Source of the DNA: an uncultured bacterium
GTDB lineage: Bacteria > Verrucomicrobiota > Kiritimatiellia > CAIKKV01 > CAITUY01
Assembly: GCA_903908715.1 (NCBI GenBank)
Contig: CAIVSY010000094.1
Coordinates: 1-37,727 of the forward strand
Reading direction: 5' to 3'
Length of the DNA stretch: 37,727 nucleotides
The notes under the pieces: generated by a model
Databases searched by the model: none
The model's input: only the letters and a program-made list of their open reading frames with translations
What the model was told of the DNA's origin: nothing
Shown: positions 16,001 through 24,883 of the stretch, in pieces
Position numbering within the stretch: position 1 is the stretch's first letter
How the letters are laid out: the number at the start of each line of letters is the position of its first letter
Made by a program: the position numbers and the translations under genes

Positions 16001-18194
16001 GATCCCGTTTCCACTGGTTCTCCGCCGGTTGCGGGACGGCCGCTGCGGCGCCGTTCGTATTGCCCGACGTTGCCGCCGTATCCAGCTTCCTGCGCTGCTC
16101 CGCCAGTTCCGACTGCCTGGAACTCACGTCGTCCAGCGCAACGGCTTTCCTCGCCGCCTCACGGGCCTTTTCATGCCGCCGGATCGCATCCCCGATTTCC
16201 GCCAGGGACCGGTTGATCTCGGATGCCACATTGCTGTTCATCGCCACCCGGTCCACCTGTGTATCCATGAGCTTGATCTGCCCGGCCTGGCTCTCGGCCC
16301 TGGCCACATGCTCTTCCGCCAGGACATTCAAGTTGGACGCCATCGAATCAAAGAATCCCTTCTGCAACTGACCGGCTGTGTCCCGGAGAGTGTTTTCCGC
16401 AGAAGCCAGCGAATCCTGCAGCGCATCGATCCGGTGGGCTGTATCGGCATTCAGCTGCGGCTGCTGGGCCAGCGGGGTCTCCAGCGTTTTTGACATCTGC
16501 TGCGCCTTGACCAGCTGTTGCTGGGCCAGTTTCAACCCCTCACCGACCCGCTGGTCCTGAGTGACCAGTACCTGCTCCCGCCAGGAATCCGCCGCATCAT
16601 CCAGTACAATGGTCAGGATCTCCGATTGACCCTTCTGCGAACCCTTTAGTTCCGCCGGCAGGTTATCCTCGGCCAGCATCCGCATGGACAGGCGCGCGAC
16701 ATTTGTGAAGAGGGCCTCGCCCAGGTCCAGCGTTGCTGTCCCGGTCACCGTCTTGCCGGCCTGGTTCGGCGCGGGAACAGGCACAGGCAGGGCACGGACG
16801 ATCTCATTCGAACGGCCTGGCAGGGACAACACAAGGGAGACAGCCTGCAGTCCGAAGTCGTCTTCCGCCGCGTAGGAGACAGGCAGGCGGGTATCCCGGT
16901 TCAACCGGAGTTCCCGCTGGCGCGGGTTGGTGACCGACACCGCGGGAGGCGCATCCGCCAGGGACTGGATCGTGTGCGTGAACGGCGTGTTCTCCAAGCC
17001 GATTTCATCCGTAAGCCGCAAGGTCCAGACACCGTTCAGGCCCCGGGGCAGGACGAGGGAGAACTCATAGCCCGCGCCCGCCGCCTCCCTGCCCTGGATC
17101 CAGTTCCCCTTCAGCAAGTTGGTCGTTACGCCACTGGTAATGGCGAGGACGGCGGTGCGGACAGGTTTGTTGACCTGCACCGAGACGGTGACCTCCGTAC
17201 CGGCAATGGCACGGATTACGCCCGACCCATCCCGGTCCAGCCTTGGCGCAAGGCGGGTGTAGGACGGATACCGGTAACGGATATCGCGCTGCCCGATCAC
17301 AGGCGGCACCGCCACCCGCACCTTGTAGAACCGCGAGACCGCATCGCCGGCCTGCACCCGGTATCGGAACTCCTGGTGGACCCCCGGCAACGTGACCGCG
17401 AAAACCCGTTCGGTCCCGTTACTGGCGGATGGAACCGGCACCATGTCGACCCGTGTTTCCCGCTCCTGGGCGTCCACCATTCTTAGCCGGGCCGACGTTA
17501 CGACCGGGTTCCGGGTTTTCATGCGGACATCCAAACTCCCGCCGGCGGCCACCAGCGTGTCCCCCGGCTCGATCCGCAGTTCCAGCGCCCGTACATTGGG
17601 CAGGTTCAGGAACGGGGCAGCCGCACGGGCCATGAGGAACCGCGTCTTCTTCGGCATGGTCATCGAAAGGGCGGCCAGGATCACAATCAGAAGGCCGGCG
17701 GTGAATGCAAACGGCAGGGCCATGCGGAAGGAAATCTCCTTGCGGGGACGCAGGGACTCGGCTTCCTGTACCGCCTCCGTGGTTAATGCCTGGATCAGTA
17801 CCTCGGAACCCCGGATGGAGGGCAGATCGTTGCTGGCCAGCAGTTCGACGGCGGAACTGATGCGCTCCTGCAATTCAGGATGATGCGATTCAATCAGGCG
17901 GGCCATCCCGGTGATTGTGAAAGAACGGGCCAGCGGCCGGATCAGGTACCAGTAGGTCACCCCGCACCAGATGGAATAGGCAATGATCGTCAGCACCCAG
18001 CGGGGCCAGGCGGCGATAAACGTCAAGGCCGCATCCAACAGCATGACGGTCAGGAAGGCTCCTCCGCCCGCGGCCACCGAGGCGCACAAGCCGCGGAACA
18101 GGATCAGGTGGCGCGCCCGCCGGATCAGGCGGTTCAACACCCCGACAATCGGTCCGGGCAGGGGCCGGCCGGAATCCCGGTCAGGTAGCTTCAT
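13017..18194 (-). CDS. Giant DUF4175-like membrane protein with an Ala/Gln/Glu-rich coiled coil
   Basis: The 1725-residue product has three membrane segments (about 34-54, 64-86 and 155-178), then a mostly beta region to about 560, then a long helical region to the C terminus. From about 870 to 1690 it is almost only Ala, Gln, Glu, Arg, Asp and Lys (AEQAAKEARQAARQ-type repeats), a very long coiled coil, presumably periplasmic. Part of it is a two-copy duplication of 218 residues. The N-terminal part resembles DUF4175 proteins of VWA/MoxR clusters. I chose the ATG at 18194, which overlaps the upstream stop as ATGA and has GTGAGG ahead of it; a longer frame to 18278 would overlap the neighbour. 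A span or brace of the cell envelope is a reasonable guess. Function is not known. Confidence 0.85.
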   Translation of the reverse strand: MKLPDRDSGRPLPGPIVGVLNRLIRRARHLILFRGLCASVAAGGGAFLTVMLLDAALTFIAAWPRWVLTIIAYSIWCGVTYWYLIRPLARSFTITGMARLIESHHPELQERISSAVELLASNDLPSIRGSEVLIQALTTEAVQEAESLRPRKEISFRMALPFAFTAGLLIVILAALSMTMPKKTRFLMARAAAPFLNLPNVRALELRIEPGDTLVAAGGSLDVRMKTRNPVVTSARLRMVDAQERETRVDMVPVPSASNGTERVFAVTLPGVHQEFRYRVQAGDAVSRFYKVRVAVPPVIGQRDIRYRYPSYTRLAPRLDRDGSGVIRAIAGTEVTVSVQVNKPVRTAVLAITSGVTTNLLKGNWIQGREAAGAGYEFSLVLPRGLNGVWTLRLTDEIGLENTPFTHTIQSLADAPPAVSVTNPRQRELRLNRDTRLPVSYAAEDDFGLQAVSLVLSLPGRSNEIVRALPVPVPAPNQAGKTVTGTATLDLGEALFTNVARLSMRMLAEDNLPAELKGSQKGQSEILTIVLDDAADSWREQVLVTQDQRVGEGLKLAQQQLVKAQQMSKTLETPLAQQPQLNADTAHRIDALQDSLASAENTLRDTAGQLQKGFFDSMASNLNVLAEEHVARAESQAGQIKLMDTQVDRVAMNSNVASEINRSLAEIGDAIRRHEKAREAARKAVALDDVSSRQSELAEQRRKLDTAATSGNTNGAAAAVPQPAENQWKRDQDAVADALARMTRETPEAAAGFAGALSNSAAQAAVRAGELANKQAELAALTREVLEKRQKQDAQWRELARQQEQLARRAEITPVAAPQVDTMKKAAQEMESGDRDRAQRMQDRLAESLREMARKMDPPQTAPSAGKTPRENPVPPEEWDPFKELVEEAQQVQQEQRAIRDSRTATPEKTAKEAVRNAEKAAELAGQAAQSAEQAAKEARQAARQAEQRADTAKKALQQAEQAANQAEQQSKNKPNAPEAAKSAQQAKDQAQAASQKESEARQDAQDARQAGEEARQQAEQARQMAEAARQSAAEAAREAGLALAAESPAEAKEKQDAASRAADKAVDQARQAAEAAARTDTLADTAKKEAQTPEEVDPFREMVEKAEDIQAQQQKASENKVQSPAEAAKESARDAEQARQVADQAAKSAEQAAQKAEQSSQAAQAQASAAKAAAQTAEQAVRQAEQAAQQNKGKPGEADAAQAAANAKRDAEDARRDEAEAGDDARQAQQAAREARQQAQEAVKSASEAAQAAQAASQHARQSSMESSPRAARQQQEATGEAAEQAAGKALDAARAAARAQQAAETARREAEAIQLADLARQQEELQRDAQDLWAGEQATLDALGDKVAEQTGEDQQRLAQAVESMQQEMERDALPQGAVRQASAAARAAREAADRLRKDQQSSARYAAAEAREALEQLSAGMQETLNAMQGAPMEKQAAIAQQVRQARELAGRQAQIGRQMDALAADRPLDALRQQEEHTALEAADLANEAGRIREQASEAMAQPQGARTSAEAAQAAQAMQQARASAEQAAQQMQVASGSKSGQVASPSPQAMQQAAQQAAQRQQQAAQAMQQAAGNLQQASRSAGAPAPAQAAQENLMEAYQSAREAAQSASVADSAQAAAQLQQAARQADQQARAMGVDPQPALLQSAAAGGTGNRDLRTESEEVPSLSRRVGLKLQDWLRLHGELKDDVLQAINSEGPEEYRPIIQRYFREVSRHGEEK
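14262..15569 (-). repeat. Internal tandem duplication (2 x 654 bases, 218 residues) in the giant coiled-coil gene
   Basis: Copy A begins at PEEWDPFKELVEEAQ (residue 876, base 15569) and copy B at PEEVDPFREMVEKAE (residue 1094, base 14915). The copies share this head, the SAEQAA blocks, the NKPNAPEAAKSAQQAKDQAQ / GKPGEADAAQAAANAKRDAE stretch and the same order of segments. They are diverged, so the duplication is old. Confidence 0.75.
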
Positions 18195-21100
18195 CAGGGC
18201 AGCCTCACTTTCTTGCGCAGAATCCATTCGGCTGTCAGGAGCAGGACGATCAACAGCCACAAGGGCCACGAATTCCACAAGTCCACCTGCCGCCGCTCCA
18301 CCTGGATGATACGGGCCGGCCCGAGCTGCGAGGAAACCGACGGCAGGTCGCCCGGTCCGAGAACCCGCCCCCCTGTGAGCGACGCCACATGGTTCATCAG
18401 GCCGCGGTCCGCCGCCAGTTCGACGGTTTCGCTGTCATTCGCCCCCACCACGGATAACCGGCTGGATATCACGCCCGGCTCCCCCTCCCCGGCGGCGATA
18501 CCGCCCGTATCCAGCGTCACGCGATACCGGCCTTCGGGAAGGGCTCCGATCTCCGCGCTGTAGATGCCAGGCGTTCCCACACGGTATCGGAGCATGCGGC
18601 GCAACCGCACGGTTCCCGTTTCGGATTCAATCAGCGCCGCGGGCGATGCGTTCTGGATCGGCAGGTAATCCGGGGTTGCCAGGCGGGCCATCACACGCAC
18701 CGGCTCGCCGGCCTGATAGCGGGTCAGCGACGTGCCGACCCGGATCGTCCCGGTTCCGGCCGCAATCCGCTCACTGGTTCCCCAGCGCAGGATCTGCCCC
18801 CAGAGCTTGTGATGATACTCGTCACCCTTCCGGTAACGCAGGCGCCAGGCATGGTCGAATCCGAACAGGAGCACCGTGCCGAACCCCTCCTGATGGGTAA
18901 CCAGCAGCGGCTTCTCCTTCTCGGTCCGGCGTTGCTGTGCCAGCGTTTCCGCATCCGGCATCCGCAGGACCGGTTCGTCGGAACCGGGCTTCGCCGCTTC
19001 CGCATAGGCCAGCACGGTTGCACCCTCCTTCGCCCGGATGGATCCGTTCCTCCAGTACAGGATCGGCAGGCTGTTCCACACCGCCAGATTCCTCGCGGCA
19101 TCATCATCCATCCGGAGAAACACCGAGTTGCGTCCGGCCCCCGTCAGACCCAGGCGGAATTCCGCTTCCGGAGCCGCCAGGAGGGGTCGCGCGGATGGCG
19201 TAAAGGCGACAGGCAGGACCTCGGCCAGCGGGGAACCCGTGTAGGCGTGCGGCATGTGCCGCATACCGCAAAGGACAATGAGCGTACCGCCCCGCCGGAT
19301 CACGTAGTCCCGGAGAATCCGCTGATGGACGGGACCGAGATCGTCCGGCGCAACATCACCCAGTATAATCACATCGAACTTCATCCATTCGGCCTCGCTC
19401 GCGGGCGGCAAGTTTGCCTCCACCTCGCCCGGCCCCGCCATCACCGAGGCCGCACGCGGAACCCGGTTGGTCAGGCCGGCAACCTTGTCAGGATGAAACA
19501 GCAGGTACTGCAGGCGGACATGCTTGTCCCGCTGGAGAAAGAGGTTCTTGAGATAGCGGAACTCCCAGCGGGGATAGCTGTCCACAAGCAGGACCTTGAC
19601 GGCGTCCTGGCTGACCATGACCGGCATCTCCCGCTCGTTGTTGGTCCGGTCGACTTCCGCCGGGAACGACTCCACGCGCACACGGTACGGATGCAGCCCG
19701 TTGGTCTTCGGGGTGTCGGAAAGCAGGATCTGCCTGCGAAGCGCCAGCCCCTGTGGCGTCACGGTGTTGGAGGCCACAACCGTATCCCCGTCCAGCAGGG
19801 TGACCAGCACGTTGGTGCCATTCAATCCGTCGATTTTCAAATCGACCGTGAAGGACACCTTGTCATTGGTGCTGACCGACTCCGGCGCCGCAAGGGACAC
19901 AATCGCCGCATCGGTGGGCGGATGGCGGCCCGCGCCGGATACGACCGGGAACACCGGGATCTTCTGCACGCCAAGCCGGCGCGCCACCGATTCAACAGCA
20001 GCCGGCGCATTGTGTCGGCCATCGGTCAGAAGGACCACACCGGCAAGCCGTTCCGCGGGGACCCCCGCCGTGACGCGTTCCAGCGCCGTGGCGATATCCG
20101 TGGACACCTTCTGTTTCTCGTCGGGCTTCCAGAGATCGGCATCGGTGGCGCGGAGAAGCGCGGGAGTGCCCATGCCGGCCGGGAATGCGCCAAAGGTGTG
20201 GAATTGCACTCCATATCCCCGATGAAGTTTTTCAAGAATGCCGGGCGGAGGCTGCTTCCCGGGCTGGGTCTCGGCCAGGGGCCGGTTGAGGAGAAGCTGT
20301 CCCGCAATTTCCATCCGGCTCAGGGTGGCCACCCGGTCGATGGCCTTCCGCTGGTCCGGCGGGAGGGAACGGTAGAATGCCTCATCGAAACCGTCACCGG
20401 ACGGCTCGAGCCCGTTGGCGGATTCGATGAGCAGTGCGGCGGTCTTGCGCAGGGTTTCCCGGGCACTTTGAAAGGCCGCATCATTGGTGGCGGCCGCCCG
20501 CTTGTCATCCGCCCATTGGACCAGCCCCTTCAGCGGCTGGACCCCTTCATCCCAGAGTCGGGACGCTGCTTTCCGGAGCGGCTCTGCATGCTGTGTCCCA
20601 TAATGGAACACGCAGGGAGCCGCCGCCGCCGACTGAAGCGCCTTGACCGCTTCGTTCACCGCCTTGGCCTTCTGCTTGAAAGTGCGGCCCCAGCCGCCCA
20701 AATTCCGTTCCATCTGGCGCACCCGGATGTCCGGAGACACAACCGCCAGGGCGTTCCATGCCTCCGACTGGGCCTGCAGTGCCTGGCCCGTCTCCCGGAG
20801 ATCCGCCAATACCCGGTCGACCGCAACAGGCCGTCGCGCCTCGGCTATGTGCAGGGATTCGGCCAGGCGCACCTTCTCGCCGTCGGTCAGGTTGTTGTCC
20901 GGCACCTGCATGGAGGCGCTTGCGTCGAGAAGCACGATGACATTCCTCTGGATTCTCCGGATGGCGTCAAAGACCCGCACCGGTTGGCAGAGCACCAGGA
21001 GAACCGCCAGAACGGTGCTGATCCGCAGGATGACCAGGGCCCGGCCGGCCCGCGGGGAAATGACATTCCGCTCCAGTCTGGAAAGGGCGAGGATCCATTC

Positions 21101-21379
21101 CACAAGGCCCGCACCGGCCAGCATCAGGGGCCAGAGGCTCCATGAGGTGGAGAACAGCATTCCCTTGCGGATCAGGCCGGCCGCAGCCTCCAATGTCAGG
21201 AACCCCACGAAGACCCGGCCGGCAAAGGCGGCCATACGGGTCCAGCGTCCCGCCAGATCCCGGCTCCACCCATGGGCACGGACCCAGAGGGCCAGGAGAA
21301 GGAGCAGAACCGGGACCAGCAGATACAGCGGGATGGCCGCCGTGTCCAGGCTCACACTTGTCAGGGCCGGGTTGTTCAT
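18194..21379 (-). CDS. Membrane VWA-domain protein with a glutamine-amidotransferase-like domain
   Basis: The 1061-residue product has four N-terminal membrane helices (about 15-33, 52-70, 79-98, 112-134). A von Willebrand A domain then starts with the MIDAS motif LLDASASM (152-156). The VWA fold is interrupted: its later strand, GVVLLTDGRHNAP, comes only about 300 residues on, after a helical insert. It continues with a beta domain and a Rossmann-like amidotransferase-type domain (VKVLLVDSYPRWEFRYL, then DVIILGDVAPDDL) without an obvious catalytic triad. It ends in one more membrane helix (LWLLIVLLLTAEWIL). It starts 4 bases after the BatA-like stop and shares ATGA with the next gene. It is likely a MoxR-assembled surface or periplasmic complex component. 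Confidence 0.85.
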   Translation of the reverse strand: MNNPALTSVSLDTAAIPLYLLVPVLLLLLALWVRAHGWSRDLAGRWTRMAAFAGRVFVGFLTLEAAAGLIRKGMLFSTSWSLWPLMLAGAGLVEWILALSRLERNVISPRAGRALVILRISTVLAVLLVLCQPVRVFDAIRRIQRNVIVLLDASASMQVPDNNLTDGEKVRLAESLHIAEARRPVAVDRVLADLRETGQALQAQSEAWNALAVVSPDIRVRQMERNLGGWGRTFKQKAKAVNEAVKALQSAAAAPCVFHYGTQHAEPLRKAASRLWDEGVQPLKGLVQWADDKRAAATNDAAFQSARETLRKTAALLIESANGLEPSGDGFDEAFYRSLPPDQRKAIDRVATLSRMEIAGQLLLNRPLAETQPGKQPPPGILEKLHRGYGVQFHTFGAFPAGMGTPALLRATDADLWKPDEKQKVSTDIATALERVTAGVPAERLAGVVLLTDGRHNAPAAVESVARRLGVQKIPVFPVVSGAGRHPPTDAAIVSLAAPESVSTNDKVSFTVDLKIDGLNGTNVLVTLLDGDTVVASNTVTPQGLALRRQILLSDTPKTNGLHPYRVRVESFPAEVDRTNNEREMPVMVSQDAVKVLLVDSYPRWEFRYLKNLFLQRDKHVRLQYLLFHPDKVAGLTNRVPRAASVMAGPGEVEANLPPASEAEWMKFDVIILGDVAPDDLGPVHQRILRDYVIRRGGTLIVLCGMRHMPHAYTGSPLAEVLPVAFTPSARPLLAAPEAEFRLGLTGAGRNSVFLRMDDDAARNLAVWNSLPILYWRNGSIRAKEGATVLAYAEAAKPGSDEPVLRMPDAETLAQQRRTEKEKPLLVTHQEGFGTVLLFGFDHAWRLRYRKGDEYHHKLWGQILRWGTSERIAAGTGTIRVGTSLTRYQAGEPVRVMARLATPDYLPIQNASPAALIESETGTVRLRRMLRYRVGTPGIYSAEIGALPEGRYRVTLDTGGIAAGEGEPGVISSRLSVVGANDSETVELAADRGLMNHVASLTGGRVLGPGDLPSVSSQLGPARIIQVERRQVDLWNSWPLWLLIVLLLTAEWILRKKVRLP

Positions 21380-21383
21380 GCCT

Positions 21384-23867
21384 TCATGTCTCCATCCACT
21401 TCATCAGCCTGTCCTTCGCCGCCTGCACACTCTCGGCCGGGGACCTGAGTTCGACCGTTTTCGCCTGATGCAGATGCCGTTGCAGTGTGATCCAGCGCGT
21501 CAGGACGCTTTCCGATACCAGGCAGAGCAGGGCGCAAAGGATCAGGATCTTCCAGAGTTCCTGGCCGGGGATCTCCCCCGTGAAGGCCGCAAGCAGTTCG
21601 GAAAGCGATCCGGGCAGGAACAGGTCCACATGACTGCGAAGGGTGGCAATTTCGGAATCGCTCAAGGGCGTGAGCGTGCTTTCCGCCGGTTGCCGGGTCA
21701 CCGTGAACAGCGCCTCCGGTGCCTGACCGGCGGGGATCCCGGCCTGCGCCGCCAGCCCCGCCGGCAGGCACACCCGGTAGAGACCGGGATGCAGTGTGGC
21801 GGGAAAGCGGAGCCGGAATTCGCGGCCCCGGTACTCCACGCGGGCAGACACCGTCTTCCCCGCAGGGTTCGAAACGGAAACCCCGGCAGGCAGGGAAGAG
21901 CCCTGCCCCGCTGCGGCAGGCAGACTGCCCGAAAGCGTCCATTCCGCGCCCGGCGCCAGGTTACAAGCCCGCAGGGTGGGCTCGGAAAGGTAGTAGACCA
22001 TTTCGTGAATCATCGGAACAAAACACTTCAGGGTTGGAAGATTGCTATCCCGCCGGTCCAGCGCCAGGGAGGATTGCAGGATGAATCCACGGCCGAGCGC
22101 ACGCTCCACCAGCCACGGCTCGCCGGATTCCAGCCGCCCGCATACCCGCACACCCTCACCGTCGGCAATCATCTTCCAGTATCCCGAGACAAGGCCCAGC
22201 CGCAGGTCCGACTGTCCGGGCTGGGCAACCAGTTGCACCGCCGGATGGGTGAGCGACTTGAGATCCAGCAGGAGCGGATCCACCGGATAGACGCGCTTGT
22301 CCATCCGCAGGGGCAGGACCGATCCGCCCGCCGGATCCTGCCAGGTGTTGTAGAACTGCGGTTCCGCGCGGTTGCCCGGCAGGATCAGCAGTCCGCCGCC
22401 CGCCTTGACAAACGCAGTCAGGCGTTCCGCCTCGATGGCCGGCAGACGCGGGACATCCGCCAGAAGGATCACCCGGAACATCCCCAGATCGCGGATCGTG
22501 CCGAGATTCGAAGCTTCCACAATCGTGGGTTCCACAAGCTGGGAGGTTGTATCCGTCTCCGTTTCGCGCGGGGTCAGCGCCGCGCGGATCAGGCTGGCCG
22601 TCTTGAAGAAGAAGAACCGTTCCGCGGAAGCACCCTCCACCAGGAGTACCGGGAGCCGGTCGGAAACATGAACCACCTGCTCCATCCCGTTATCCGCCGG
22701 AAGGTCATCCTCCGCCTGCAACCGGGCGCTGATCACGTGATAGCCGGGTGTTTGAAAGTGATAGGTGAACGGAAACGTCTCCGATGTCCCGGGCAACAGG
22801 TCCTTGAGCACCGGGACCTGTTCGACCTTCCTGCCATCCACCCACCATTCCACGGTCGCCGGGCGGACGGGGATCGTGCCGGTACTGTCCACCGCCACAT
22901 CCGCCTTCACCGGCCGGTCGGTGCCGATGACCGTCCGGGAAAGATGGATGCCCGACACGGACGCGTTCCGGAAACCTGGCGGAATCTCCAGCCGGCGGCA
23001 CACAATCCGCGGGGGGGCGGGAAGGGATTTGAAGCTTTCCGCAAGGAACTCCCAGCGGGCCGCCGATTGGACATCCCAGCCCTCGGCCTGCCCATCCGTG
23101 AAGATCACCAGGCGCTTGGAAAGGTTCGGGCCATCAGCCAGAAGCGTGGCCGAAAGGTTCAGGGCATCCAGCACGGCCATGACCCCGCCCACCGGTCGGC
23201 ATTCCGGGGAACGGAGAACGCGCAGCAATTCGCGCCGGTCGGATGTGGGACGCCGCACCAGCGCCTCCGGGACCGATCCTCCCAGCACGACGGCGATCGC
23301 ATCCGAGGGCCGCGCCCTCTCGACAAGGGCCGTCGCCTCCTCCACAGCCCTGCTGAAACTGCTGCGCCCGTCGGCCACACGCGTCATGGACAGCGATGCA
23401 TCGAGGAGGATCACCGCATCGCTCCCGCCGCCGGCCGTCATCCAGCGCCGCGCCTGTATCCGCTTCTCGAGCAGCAGGGCCAGCAACGCCACGGCCAGCA
23501 GGGCCGCCGAGATCCGCAGCAGGCGCTGCCGCCGTTCACGGTCGGTCCAGAGAACCGTGGCGATCCCGGCAAGGATCGCCGCCAGCAGGACACCGGGCAG
23601 GATCAGCACCCACGGCACGGCGGACACGCTGGGCAGGAATGGCCGTGCCAGCGCCAGGGCCAGAGCCGCCAGGCCCAGGCAGCGCAGGCACAACAGAATA
23701 GCATCCTCGATGCGGATCCGCCGGCTACGGGCGGTCACCGACGCCAGCAGGAATTGCATGGCGCCCCAGTCATGCACCTTCGGCTTGCTGCGGTTGAGCA
23801 GATGGATGACGATCGGGATCGCCACCGCCGCAAGGCCCAGCAACATGGAGATCTTGAGAAACGTCAT
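21384..23867 (-). CDS. BatA-like membrane protein with VWA domain
   Basis: The 827-residue product opens with the BatA N-terminal domain, MTFLKISMLLGLAAVAIPIVI, followed by HLLNRSKPKVHDWGAMQFL, the standard hallmark. Membrane segments lie at about 4-24, 57-75, 84-106 and 119-133. A VWA domain follows with MIDAS DASLS (156-160) and later RLVIFTDGQAEGWD. A long beta-rich region and a final membrane helix (LILCALLCLVSESVL) complete it. I use the ATG at 23867, 16 bases after the DUF58 stop; the frame extends upstream to 24056, but that part overlaps DUF58 and is not like the family. The gene gap to the next VWA gene is 4 bases. Confidence 0.9.
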   Translation of the reverse strand: MTFLKISMLLGLAAVAIPIVIHLLNRSKPKVHDWGAMQFLLASVTARSRRIRIEDAILLCLRCLGLAALALALARPFLPSVSAVPWVLILPGVLLAAILAGIATVLWTDRERRQRLLRISAALLAVALLALLLEKRIQARRWMTAGGGSDAVILLDASLSMTRVADGRSSFSRAVEEATALVERARPSDAIAVVLGGSVPEALVRRPTSDRRELLRVLRSPECRPVGGVMAVLDALNLSATLLADGPNLSKRLVIFTDGQAEGWDVQSAARWEFLAESFKSLPAPPRIVCRRLEIPPGFRNASVSGIHLSRTVIGTDRPVKADVAVDSTGTIPVRPATVEWWVDGRKVEQVPVLKDLLPGTSETFPFTYHFQTPGYHVISARLQAEDDLPADNGMEQVVHVSDRLPVLLVEGASAERFFFFKTASLIRAALTPRETETDTTSQLVEPTIVEASNLGTIRDLGMFRVILLADVPRLPAIEAERLTAFVKAGGGLLILPGNRAEPQFYNTWQDPAGGSVLPLRMDKRVYPVDPLLLDLKSLTHPAVQLVAQPGQSDLRLGLVSGYWKMIADGEGVRVCGRLESGEPWLVERALGRGFILQSSLALDRRDSNLPTLKCFVPMIHEMVYYLSEPTLRACNLAPGAEWTLSGSLPAAAGQGSSLPAGVSVSNPAGKTVSARVEYRGREFRLRFPATLHPGLYRVCLPAGLAAQAGIPAGQAPEALFTVTRQPAESTLTPLSDSEIATLRSHVDLFLPGSLSELLAAFTGEIPGQELWKILILCALLCLVSESVLTRWITLQRHLHQAKTVELRSPAESVQAAKDRLMKWMET

Positions 23868-23883
23868 ACCCTGACCCCGCGCT

Positions 23884-24840
23884 TCATTGGATCCGGCTCC
23901 TCCGGTGGGCGAGATATCCGGCCAGTGCCATGCCGAAGTCCTGGCGAGTCGAAAACGGGACATAATCCACCTGCATCTCGCCACAGCCCTTCTCGAGCGA
24001 TTCCACAAAGGATTGCACCTCCGAAAGGTAGGCCGATCGCAGCGCCTCCGGATCAATGTCCAGGAACTGGCCGGGTTGCTCCAGGTTCCGGAACTGGCTC
24101 CAGTTCTTGAACGGGAACGTCAATTCCTCCTCCGCCATCACATGCAGGACGATGACCTCGTGCTTCCGGAAACGGAAATGATGCAGGGCCTTGAGGATCG
24201 CCTCCACGCCATCAAAGAGATCCGACAGGATGATCACCAGGCCGCGGCGGTGGATTCGCTCGGCGATCTCATCGAAGACCGGCGCCAGGGCGGTTTCCTC
24301 GCCGGGCACCGTGTTGTACATCTCCTGCAGCAGGACACTCATGTGGTTCGCACGCGTGCGCGCCGGCAGGTACCGGCGAATGGCTGTATCAAACGTAACC
24401 AGCCCCACCGCATCCTGCTGGTTCATCAGCAGCCGCATCAGACAGGCGGCCATGTAGCGGGCATATTCGAATTTACTGAGCCGCCTCCCCTTGTGCACCG
24501 CCGCCATCTCCCCGCGATACGCCATGGAACCGGACGCATCCAGCAGCAAGGTCGCTCGCAGGTTGGTCTCCTCGACATACTGCTTGACGTAGTAACGGTC
24601 CGACCGGGCATACACCCGCCAGTCCAGATCCCGCAAATCATCACCAGCCGTGTATTCCCGGTGCTCGGCGAACTCCACGGAAGTCCCGCGGAAGGGACTC
24701 TGGTGCCGGCCCGTGATGAACCCCTCGACCCGTTGGCGCGCCAGCAGCTCGATGCGGCTGATCTTCGACATCGCGTCCGAATCCACCAGCTGGAAATGCG
24801 GCGGAACCTGCGTCTCCATCTTATCCGGCACTCTCGACAT
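23884..24840 (-). CDS. DUF58 (VWA-like) protein, MoxR partner
   Basis: The 318-residue product is a DUF58 protein, the usual partner of MoxR ATPases. The signature block EFAEHREYTAGDDLRDLDWR, then VYARSDRYYVKQYVEETN, covers residues 57-93. It is followed by LLLDASGSM with the MIDAS DASGS at 101-105, and by later VWA strands (VIILSDLFDG). No membrane segment is visible, so it should be cytoplasmic or membrane-peripheral. ATG at 24840 follows GGAGGT. It lies 43 bases after moxR and 16 before the BatA-like gene. Confidence 0.94.
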   Translation of the reverse strand: MSRVPDKMETQVPPHFQLVDSDAMSKISRIELLARQRVEGFITGRHQSPFRGTSVEFAEHREYTAGDDLRDLDWRVYARSDRYYVKQYVEETNLRATLLLDASGSMAYRGEMAAVHKGRRLSKFEYARYMAACLMRLLMNQQDAVGLVTFDTAIRRYLPARTRANHMSVLLQEMYNTVPGEETALAPVFDEIAERIHRRGLVIILSDLFDGVEAILKALHHFRFRKHEVIVLHVMAEEELTFPFKNWSQFRNLEQPGQFLDIDPEALRSAYLSEVQSFVESLEKGCGEMQVDYVPFSTRQDFGMALAGYLAHRRSRIQ

Positions 24841-24883
24841 CGCGATTGGAACCTCCAGGGGCTTGCACCCAAGCGAACCTCTA

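Noticed and set aside
20643..24110. 1155-residue open frame on the plus strand opposite the VWA/BatA-like genes
   Set aside because: It is antisense to three clearly recognised genes with family motifs and has random-looking Arg/Gln/His-rich sequence. Long frames like this are common in GC-rich DNA.
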